Positions 50,378-60,359 of a stretch of 64,000 nucleotides of DNA are shown here, in pieces. The stretch spans positions 4,526,001-4,590,000 of the forward strand of contig JABWDB010000014.1 of NCBI GenBank assembly GCA_019614645.1, in the 5' to 3' direction. The translations under genes and the position numbers were made by a program. Below the pieces are notes generated by a model. It searched no databases. It saw nothing but the letters and a program-made list of their open reading frames with translations, and was not told the DNA's origin. The stretch's first letter is position 1. The number at the start of each line of letters is the position of its first letter. The stretch comes from Stratiolaelaps scimitus. Taxonomy: Eukaryota > Arthropoda > Arachnida > Mesostigmata > Laelapidae.

Positions 50378-53300
50378 CTATAGACTTTATTAACGCTCGT
50401 GATGTCCGTCTGTCCGACAATGACTTCCGTTTCTTTCGGTGGATGACTTTTGGGGTTTGCCTTATTTCAATATGGGCATGTTTGGTATCATTGTGTAGCT
50501 ATTGACGAGGGCTATGTTTTTAGGGGGGTGGGGGGTCGCTGGGGGGGTGGGGGTCAAAATGGGGGGGGATTTTTTAACATGAGGTCTATGTAAGGGGTGG
50601 TTTTTTTTGCATGTATCGATTTGTTTTGATGTCCCGAACAACTTTGTAAATATTGTCATCAGGTGAAATTGGCATTTTCGACCATTTTTTTGCCTTTTTT
50701 TAAAAGGTGTTTAACATGGTGATCTATGTAAGGGGTACTTTTCTCGCGTGTTTCTGATGCGTCTCGACGAGCTGAACACTTTTGCAATAGGTATACATAT
50801 ACCTAAAGTGGATACTTTTTGAATTAAAGCAAAAAACCTCAACATGGTGCTCTATGTAAGGGGTCACTTTCTTGCGCTTAATCGACATATTTCGACGAGC
50901 TGAACATTTTTGCAATAGGTGTTCCTATACCTAAAGTTGACCGTTTTCGAGTTGACCATTTTGGGGGCCGAAAAACCCCGAGGGGGTCAATTTTTCGCCA
51001 CTTTTCATTTTATTTGACTACTTTGCTTATGTTGGAAATGATTGGTTTTTATTTGAGGTCAAAGCTCATCGGGAGCGCCATCTTTGTCATATTTTAAATT
51101 ACGTCAAACAGTTGTTAATATTTTTTTAATTGCGAAAAACAAAAACCTATCACAAAAATTTGCACTGTTTTCGTCGTTTTCTGATGCTTTCCTCTCGGTT
51201 TCTCTTAACAATGTCAATTGGGGAGTTGTTACATTTGAGAAGGGGCATGTGTACGTATTTTTTTATATGTCAATTTCGCTCAGGTTTTCTTTTAATTTGA
51301 AAATTCCATTTTATTAAGTTTAATGTTCGATTTATTCCTTATACAGAGCATTGAGAGCCCGTACTATGTTATTAGCTGATGCGTCTGACTAAGCTGAACA
51401 AATCAACAATAGGTGTTCCTATACCTAAAGTTGACCGTTTTCGAGATAATGTCGATTATGCGTTTGAATGCTCAAAAACACTGCATTGTCTGTCTGTCCG
51501 TGTGTCCGCCATATTGAGTCACGGCGTTGGCAACTGTGGAAGAGCGCGCCGGCCAGGAGCCGAAGGCTCCTGGACGCCGCTCATACAACTGCGAAAGCCA
51601 GAAGTGAGCCCCGGTGTGGGCCAGAAGCCGCAGGCTCCTGCCGACACTCATAGAACTGCGTCTCAGAAACACCCGAATCTCAACTTTTGGATTTCTCCAA
51701 CATGTAAAAAGTAACATATCGCGAGCGGGAGTCATACAACTGCGGGTGACGCCGTCGGACAGGAGCCGAAGGCGACTGGCCGACGTCCATAGAACTGTGG
51801 AAGAACGCGTCGGCCAGGAGCCGAAGGCTCCTGGACGCCGCTCATACAACTGCAAAAGCGAGAAGTGAGTCCCGGTGTCGGCCAGGAGCCGCAAGCTCCT
51901 GGCGACACTCATACAACTGCGGAGGACGCCGTCGGACAGGAGCCGAAGGCGACTGGACGACGTCCATGCAACTGTGGAAGAACGCGCCGGCCAGGAGCCG
52001 AAGGCTCCTGGACGCCGCTCATACAACTGCGAAAGCGAGAAGTGAGTCCCGGTGTCGGCCAGGAGCCGCAGGCTCCTGCCGACACTCATACAACTGCGGG
52101 GTACGCCGTCGGACAGGAGCCGAAGGCGACTGGACGACGACCATAGAACTGTGGAAGAACGCGCCGGCCAGGAGCCGAAGGCTCCTGGACGCCGCTCATA
52201 CAACTGCGAAAGCCATAAGAGAGTCACGGCGTTGGCAGGGAGCCGAAGGCTCCCGCCGACGCTCATACAACTGCGGGGTACGCCGTCGGACAGGAGCCGA
52301 AGGCTCCTGGCCGACGACCATAGAACTGCGAAAGCCTGAAGAGAGTCACGTGTGTCGGCCAGGAGCCGCAGGCTCCTGCCGACACTCATAGAACTGAGTC
52401 TCAGAAACTCCCGTATCTCAATTTTTCGATTTCTCCAACATGTAATGATAATATTCCTTTGTAGCAGACGACGCGCATTCCAACCACGTAGCAGACGACG
52501 ACGGCGTCGGACAGGAGCCGAAGGCTCCTGGCCGACGCTCATTCAACTGCGGGGAACGCCGTCGGACAGGAGCCGAAGGCTCCTGGCCGACGACCATAGA
52601 ACTGTGGAAGACGCGTCGGCCAGGAGCCGAAGGCTCCTGGACGCCGCTCACACAACTGCGAAAGCGAGAAGTGAGTCACGTGTGTCGGCCAGGAGCCGCA
52701 GGCTCCTGCCGACACTCATAGAACTGCGTCTCAGAAACTCCCGTATCTCAATTTTTCGATTTCTCCAACATGTAATGATAATATTCCTTTGTAGCAGACG
52801 ACGCGCATTCCAACCACGTAGCAGACGACGACGGCGTCGGACAGGAGCCGAAGGCTCCTGGCCGACGCTCATTCAACTGCGGGGAACGCCGTCGGACAGG
52901 AGCCGAAGGCTCCTGGACGACGTCCATACAACTGTAGAAGACGCGTCGGACAGGAGCCGAAGGCGACTGGATGCCGCTCATACAACTGCGAAAGCGAGAA
53001 GTGAGTCCCGGTGTCGGCCAGGAGCCGCAGGCTCCTGCCGACACTCATAGAACTGCGTTTCAGAAACTCCCGAATCTCAATTTTTGGATTTCTCCAACAT
53101 GTAAAAAGTAACATATCGCGAGCGGGATTCATACAACTGCGGCTGACGCCGTCGGACAGGAGCCGAAGGCTCCTGGACGACGTCCATACAACTGTGGAAG
53201 ACGCGTCGGCCAGGAGCCGAAGGCTCCTGGACGCCGCTCATACAACTGCGAAAGCCAGAAGAGAGTCACGTGTGTCGGCCAGGAGCCGCAGGCTCCTGCC

Positions 53301-53627
53301 GACACTCATAGAACTGCGTCTCAGAAACTCCCGTATCTCAATTTTTCCATTTCTCCAACATGTAATGATAATATATCGCGAGCGGGATTCATACAACTGC
53401 GGGTGACGCCGTCGGCCAGGAGCCGAAGGCTCCTGGCCGACGACCATAGAACTGCGAAAGCCTGAAAAGAGTCACGTGTGTCGGCCAGGAGCCGAAGGCT
53501 CCTGCCGACACTCATAGAACTGCGTCTCAGAAACTCCCGTATCTCAATTTTTCCATTTCTCCAACATGTAATGATAATATATCGCGAGCGGGACTAGAGT
53601 TGGCCGCAGCCCGTAGGGCAAGGCCAA
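50377..53627 (+). repeat. Array unit B (3,251 bp)
   Basis: It starts TCTATAGACTTTATTAACGC and carries the G-rich tract at 50523-50568. About 26 hairpins lie between 51,540 and 53,510, interrupted by AT-rich spacers reading TTTCTCCAACATGTAATGAT or ...GTAAAAAGTAACAT. Two of the spacers (near 52440-52500 and 52770-52830) carry an extra TTCCTTTGTAGCAGACGACG segment. From about 50,650 on it is nearly identical to unit F at +9,983. Its terminal stem-loop is truncated after GGCCAA. Confidence 0.93.
53410..53442 (+). repeat. Example of a perfect 15-bp GAA-loop hairpin
   Basis: CGTCGGCCAGGAGCC (53410-53424), GAA (53425-53427) and GGCTCCTGGCCGACG (53428-53442) form a perfect 15-bp stem with a GAA triloop closed by C-G. 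It is representative of about 100 hairpins in the array. Confidence 0.95.
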
Positions 53628-55351
53628 TCTAAATACTTTATTAACGCTCGTGGTGTCCGTCCGTCCGACAATGACTTCCGTTTCATTTCGGCGGGTGACT
53701 TTTGGGGTTTAACTTTTTTCAATATGGGCATGTTTGGTATCATTGTGTAGCTATTGACGAGGGCTATGTTTTTAGGGGGGTGGGGGGTGGCTGGGGGGGT
53801 GGGGGTCAAAGTAGTGGGGGATTTTTTAACATGAGGTCTATGTAAGGGGTGCTTTTCTCTGCATGTATCGATTTGTTTTGATGTCCTGAACAACTTTGTA
53901 AATATTGTCATCAGGCTAAATTGGCATTTTCGACCATTTTTTTGCCTTTTTCTAAAAGGTGTTTAACATGGTGATCTATGTAAGGGGTACTTTTCTCGCG
54001 TGTTTCTGATGCGCCTCGACGAGCTGAACACTTTTGCAATAGGTATACATATACCTAAAGTGGATACTTTTTGAATTAAAGCAAAAAACCTCAACATGGT
54101 GCTCTATGTAAGGGGTCACTTTCTTGCGCTTAATCGACATATTTCGACGAGCTGAACACTTTTGCAATAGGTGTTCCTATACCTAAAGTTGACCGTTTTC
54201 GAGTTGACCATTTTGGGGGCCGAAAAACCCCGAGGGGGTCAATTTTTCGACACTTTTCATTTTATTTGAGTATTTTGCTTATGTTGGAAATGATTGGTTT
54301 TTATTTGAGGTCAAAGCTCATCGGGAGCGCCATCTTTGTCATATTTTAAATTACGTCAAACAGTTGTTAATATTTTTTTAATTGCGAAAAACAAAAACCT
54401 ATCACAAAAAATTTGCACTGTTTTCGTCGTTTTCTGATGCTTTCCTCTCGGTTTCTCTTAACAATGTCAATTGGGGAGTTGTTACATTTGAGGAGGGGCA
54501 TGTGTACGTGTTTTTTTATATATCAATTTCGCTCAGGTTTTCTTTTAATTTAAAAATTCCATTTTATTAAGTTTAATGTTCGATTTATTCCTTATACAGA
54601 GCATTGAGAGCCCGTACTATGTTATTAGCTGATGCGTCTGACTAAGCTGAACAAATCAACAATAGGTGTTCCTATACCTAAAGTTGACCGTTTTCGAGAT
54701 AATGTCGATTATGCGTTTGAATGCTCAAAAACACTGTATTGTCTGTCTGTCCGTGTGTCCGCCATATTGAGTCACGGTGTTTGCACGCTCATACAACTGC
54801 GGAGGACACCATAGAATTGTGGAAGACGCGCCGACCAGGAGCCGAAAGCTCCTGGACGCCGCTCATACAACTGCGAAAGCCATAAGAGAGTCACGGCGTT
54901 GGCAGGGAGCCGCAGGCTTCTGCCGACACTCATACAACTGCGGGGTACGCCGTCGGACAGGAGCCGAAGGCGACTGGACGACGACCATAGAACTGTGGAA
55001 GAACGCGCCGGCCAGGAGCCGAAGGCTCCTGGACGCCGCTCATACAACTGCGAAAGCCAGAAGAGAGTCACGGCGTCGGCAGGGAGCCGAAGGCTCCCGC
55101 CGACGCTCATACAACTGCGGGGGACGCCGTCGGACAGGAGCCGAAGGCTCCTGGCCGACGACCATAGAACTGCGAAAGCCTGAAGAGAGTCACGTGTGTC
55201 GGCCAGGAGCCGCAGGCTCCTGCCGACACTCATAGAACTGCGTCTCAGAAACTCCCGTATCTCAATTTTTCGATTTCTCCAACATGTAATGATAATATAT
55301 CGCGAGCGAGACTAGAGTTGGCCGCTGCCCGTAGGGCAAGGCCAACTCTAG
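53628..55351 (+). repeat. Array unit C (1,724 bp)
   Basis: It starts TCTAAATACTTTATTAACGC, has the G-rich tract at 53775-53820 and only about seven hairpins (54,830-55,230). Its 5' part matches the visible part of unit G at +9,989, including the variant GGGTGGCTGGG in the G-rich tract. It contains the doubly compensated hairpin at 55073-55106 and ends in the full stem-loop with CTCTAG (55346-55351). Confidence 0.93.
55073..55106 (+). repeat. Hairpin with two compensatory base-pair changes
   Basis: GCGTCGGC, a bulged A, GGGAGCC, loop GAA, GGCTCCC, GCCGACGC. The common form of this hairpin (for example 53011-53044) reads GTGTCGGC, bulged C, AGGAGCC, loop GCA, GGCTCCT, GCCGACAC. Two stem positions changed on both sides (T-A to C-G and A-T to G-C), so pairing is kept. 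Confidence 0.92.
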
Positions 55352-55352
55352 T
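55311..55352 (+). repeat. Compound terminal stem-loop of array unit C
   Basis: A full-length copy of the 13-bp outer stem plus the TGCCC-GTA-GGGCA inner hairpin. The seam CTCTAG/TCTATAG to unit D is the same as between A and B. Confidence 0.92.
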
Positions 55353-57855
55353 CTATAGACTTTATTAACGCTCGTGATGTCCGTCTGTCCGACAATGACT
55401 TCCGTTTCTTTCGGTGGATGACTTTTGGGGTTTAACTTTTTTCAATATGGGCATGTTTGGTATCATTGTGTAGCTATTGACGAGGGCTATGTTTTTAGGG
55501 GGGTGGGGGGTCGCTGGGGGGGTGGGGGTCAAAATGGGGGGGGATTTTTTAACATGAGGTCTATGTAAGGGGTGGTTTTTTTTGCATGTATCGATTTGTT
55601 TTGATGTCCTGAACAACTTTGTAAATATTGTCATCAGGTGAAATTGGCATTTTCGACCATTTTTTTGCCTTTTTCTAAAAGGTGTTTAACATGGTGATCT
55701 ATGTAAGGGGTACTTTTCTCGCGTGTTTCTGATGCGTCTCGACGAGCTGAACACTTTTGCAATAGGTATACATATACCTAAAGTGGATACTTTTTGAATT
55801 AAAGCAAAAAACCTCAACATGGTGCTCTATGTAAGGGGTCACTTTCTTGCGCTTAATCGACATATTTCGACGAGCTGAACACTTTTGCAATAGGTGTTCC
55901 TATACCTAAAGTTGACCGTTTTCGAGTTGACCATTTTGGGGGCCGAAAAACCCCGAGGGGGTCAATTTTTCGACACTTTTTATTTTTTTTGAGTACTTTC
56001 TCATTGTTGAATTTGTTTCTTTTTGCTTTGAGGTCAAAGCTCATCGAGAGGGCTATGTTCTGAATAATTTCGATTATGTCACGCATTTGTTAATATTTTT
56101 TTAATTGCAAATAACAAAAACCTATCACAAAAAATTGCACTGTTTTCGTCGTTTTCTGATATTTTCCATTGACTTTCTCTTAACAATGTCAATTGGGGAG
56201 TTGTTGCATTTGAGAAGGGGCATGTGTACGTATTTTTCTATATATCGATTTCGCTCAGGTTTTCTTTTAATTTGAAAATTCCATTTTATTAAGTTTAATG
56301 TTCGATTTATTCCTTATACAGAGCACTGAGCACCCGTACTGTATCATTAGCTGATACGTCTAAATAAGCTGAACAAATCAGCAATAGGTGTTCCTATACC
56401 TAAAGTCGACCGTTTTCGAGATAATGTCGATTATGCGTTTGATTGCTCAAAAACACTGTATTGTCTGTCTGTCCGTGTGTCCGTCATATTGAGTCACGGC
56501 GTTGGCAACTGTGGAAGAGCGCGCCGGCCAGGAGCCAAACCTGCCGACACTCATACAACTGCGTCTCAGAAACTCCCGAATCTCAACTTTGGAATTGCTC
56601 CAACATGTAAAAAGTAACATATCGCGAGCGGGAGTCATTCAACTGCGGGTGACGCCGTCGGACAGGAGCCGAAGGCGACTGGCCGACGTCCATAGAACTG
56701 TGGAAGAACGCGTCGGCCAGGAGCCGAAGGCTCCTGGACGCCGCTCATACAACTGCAAAAGCGAGAAGTGAGTCCCGGTGTCGGCCAGGAGCCGCAGGCT
56801 CCTGGCGACACTCATACAACTGCGGGGGACGCCGTCGGACAGGAGCCGAAGGCGACTGGACGACGACCATAGAACTGTGGAAGAACGCGCCGGCCAGGAG
56901 CCGAAGGCTCCTGGACGCCGATTACGATTAACATATCGCGAGCGGGACTCATACAACTGCGGGTTACACCGTCGGACAGGAGCCGAAGGCTCCTGGACGA
57001 CGTCCATAGAACTGTGGAAGACGCGTCGGCCAGGAGACGAAGGCTCCTGGACGCCGCTCATACAACTGCGAAAGCGAGAAGAGAGTCACGTGTGTCGGCC
57101 AGGGGCCCCAGGCTCCTGCCGACACTCATAGACTGCGGGGGACGCCGTCGGACAGGAGCCGAAGGCGACTGGACGACGACCATAGAACTGTGGAAGAACG
57201 CGCCGGCCAGGAGCCAAAGGCTCCTGGACGCCGCTCATACAACTGCAAAAGCGAGAAGTGAGTCCCGGTGTCGGCCAGGAGCCGCAGGCTCCTGCCGACA
57301 CTCATACAACTGCGGGGTACGCCGTCGGACAGGAGCCGAAGGCTCCTGGACGACGTCCATACAACTGTAGAAGACGCGTCGGCCAGGAGCCGAAGGCTCC
57401 TGGACGCCGCTCATACAACTGCGAAAGCGAGAAGTGAGTCACGTGTGTCGGTCAGGAGCCGCAGGCTCCTGCCGACACTCATAGAACTGCGTCTCAGAAA
57501 CTCCCGTATCTCAATTTTTGGATTTCTCCAACATGTAGAAAGTAACATATCGCGAGCGGGACTCATACAACTGCGGGGAATGCCGTCGGACAGGAGCCGA
57601 AGGCTCCTGGACGACGTCCATACAACTGTGGAAGACGCGTCGGCCAGGAGCCGAAGGCTCCTGGACGCCGCTCATACAACTGCGAAAGCGAGAAGTGAGT
57701 CACGTGTGTCGGCCAGGAGCCGCAGGCTCCTGCCGACACTCATACAACTGCGTCTCAGAAACTCCCGTATCTCAATTTTTCCATTTCTCCAACATGTAAT
57801 GATAATATATCGCGAGCGAGACTAGAGTTGGCCGCTGCCCGTAGGGCAAGGCCAA
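55352..57855 (+). repeat. Array unit D (2,504 bp)
   Basis: It starts TCTATAGACTTTATT, has the G-rich tract at 55498-55543 and about 18 hairpins between 56,520 and 57,740. The first hairpin is collapsed (CCAGGAGCCAAACCTG near 56527). From about 56,447 its hairpin block appears identical to that of unit E at +2,504, including rare variants such as CCAGGGGCCCCAGG near 57098. It ends in a stem-loop truncated after GGCCAA. Confidence 0.93.
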
Positions 57856-60359
57856 TCTATAGACTTTATTAACGCTCGTGATGTCCGTCTGTCCGACAAT
57901 GACTTCCGTTTCTTTCGGTGGATGACTTTTGGGGTTTGCCTTATTTCAATATGGGCATGTTTGGTATCATTGTGTAGCTATTGACGAGGGCTATGTTTTT
58001 AGGGGGGTGGGGGGTCGCTGGGGGGGTGGGGGTCAAAATGGGGGGGGATTTTTTAACATGAGGTCTATGTAAGGGGTGGTTTTTTTTGCATGTATCGATT
58101 TGTTTTGATGTCCCGAACAACTTTGTAAATATTGTCATCAGGTGAAATTGGCATTTTCGACCATTTTTTTGCCTTTTTTTAAAAGGTGTTTAACATGGTG
58201 ATCTATGTAAGGGGTACTTTTCTCGCGTGTTTCTGATGCGTTTCGACGAGCTGAACACTTTTGCAATAGGTATACATATACCTAAAGTGGATACTTTTTG
58301 AATTAGAGCAAAAAACCTCAACATGGTGCTCTATGTAAGGGGTCGATTTCTTGCGCTTAATCAACTTATTTCGACGAGCTGAACACTTTTGCAATAGGTG
58401 TTCCTATACCTAAAGTTGACCGTTTTCGAGTTGACCATTTTGAGGGCCGAAAAACCCCGAGGGGGTCAATTTTTCGACACTTTTTATTTTATTTGAGTAC
58501 TTTGTTTATGTTTAATTTGTTTCTTTTTGCTTTGAGGTCAAAGCTCATCGGGAGGGCTATGTTCTGAATAATTTCGATTGAGTCAAGTGTGCGTTAATAT
58601 TTTTTTAATTGCAAATAACAAAAACCTATCACAAAAAATTGCACTGTTTTCGTCGTTTTCTGATATTTTCCATTGACTTTCTCTTAACAACGTCAATTGG
58701 GGAGTTGTTGCATTTGAGAAGGGGCATGTGTACGTATTTTTCTATATATCGATTTCGCTCAGGTTTTCTTTTAATTTGAAAATTCCATTTTATTAAGTTT
58801 AATGTTCGATTTATTCCTTATACAGACCACTGAGAGTCCATATTATATCATTAGCTGATGCGTCTGACTAAGCTGAACAAATCAGCAATAGGTGTTCCTA
58901 TACCTAAAGTCAACCGTTTTCGAGATAATGTCGATTATGCGTTTGAATGCTCAAAAACACTGCATTGTCTGTCTGTCCGTGTGTCCGTCATATTGAGTCA
59001 CGGCGTTGGCAACTGTGGAAGAGCGCGCCGGCCAGGAGCCAAACCTGCCGACACTCATACAACTGCGTCTCAGAAACTCCCGAATCTCAACTTTGGAATT
59101 GCTCCAACATGTAAAAAGTAACATATCGCGAGCGGGAGTCATTCAACTGCGGGTGACGCCGTCGGACAGGAGCCGAAGGCGACTGGCCGACGTCCATAGA
59201 ACTGTGGAAGAACGCGTCGGCCAGGAGCCGAAGGCTCCTGGACGCCGCTCATACAACTGCAAAAGCGAGAAGTGAGTCCCGGTGTCGGCCAGGAGCCGCA
59301 GGCTCCTGGCGACACTCATACAACTGCGGGGGACGCCGTCGGACAGGAGCCGAAGGCGACTGGACGACGACCATAGAACTGTGGAAGAACGCGCCGGCCA
59401 GGAGCCGAAGGCTCCTGGACGCCGATTACGATTAACATATCGCGAGCGGGACTCATACAACTGCGGGTTACACCGTCGGACAGGAGCCGAAGGCTCCTGG
59501 ACGACGTCCATAGAACTGTGGAAGACGCGTCGGCCAGGAGACGAAGGCTCCTGGACGCCGCTCATACAACTGCGAAAGCGAGAAGAGAGTCACGTGTGTC
59601 GGCCAGGGGCCCCAGGCTCCTGCCGACACTCATAGACTGCGGGGGACGCCGTCGGACAGGAGCCGAAGGCGACTGGACGACGACCATAGAACTGTGGAAG
59701 AACGCGCCGGCCAGGAGCCAAAGGCTCCTGGACGCCGCTCATACAACTGCAAAAGCGAGAAGTGAGTCCCGGTGTCGGCCAGGAGCCGCAGGCTCCTGCC
59801 GACACTCATACAACTGCGGGGTACGCCGTCGGACAGGAGCCGAAGGCTCCTGGACGACGTCCATACAACTGTAGAAGACGCGTCGGCCAGGAGCCGAAGG
59901 CTCCTGGACGCCGCTCATACAACTGCGAAAGCGAGAAGTGAGTCACGTGTGTCGGTCAGGAGCCGCAGGCTCCTGCCGACACTCATAGAACTGCGTCTCA
60001 GAAACTCCCGTATCTCAATTTTTGGATTTCTCCAACATGTAGAAAGTAACATATCGCGAGCGGGACTCATACAACTGCGGGGAATGCCGTCGGACAGGAG
60101 CCGAAGGCTCCTGGACGACGTCCATACAACTGTGGAAGACGCGTCGGCCAGGAGCCGAAGGCTCCTGGACGCCGCTCATACAACTGCGAAAGCGAGAAGT
60201 GAGTCACGTGTGTCGGCCAGGAGCCGCAGGCTCCTGCCGACACTCATACAACTGCGTCTCAGAAACTCCCGTATCTCAATTTTTCCATTTCTCCAACATG
60301 TAATGATAATATATCGCGAGCGAGACTAGAGTTGGCCGCTGCCCGTAGGGCAAGGCCAA
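57856..60359 (+). repeat. Array unit E (2,504 bp), mosaic
   Basis: The first ~350 bp share unit B's diagnostic variants (GGGGTTTGCCTTATTTC; GATGTCCCGAAC). The middle, to about 58,930, shares unit A's variants (ACAGACCACTGAGAGTCCAT and AACAACGTCAATTG). The hairpin block equals unit D's. The G-rich tract is at 58002-58048. The terminal stem-loop is truncated after GGCCAA. Confidence 0.9.

Noticed and set aside
51472..52542. 356-codon minus-strand frame (and its copy at 61455-62525) as a protein-coding gene
   Set aside because: It lies entirely in the hairpin block. The repeats are palindromic and lack stops in several frames, so both strands are open and the peptide is a shuffled repeat of the same translated hairpins. 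No start or splice context supports coding.
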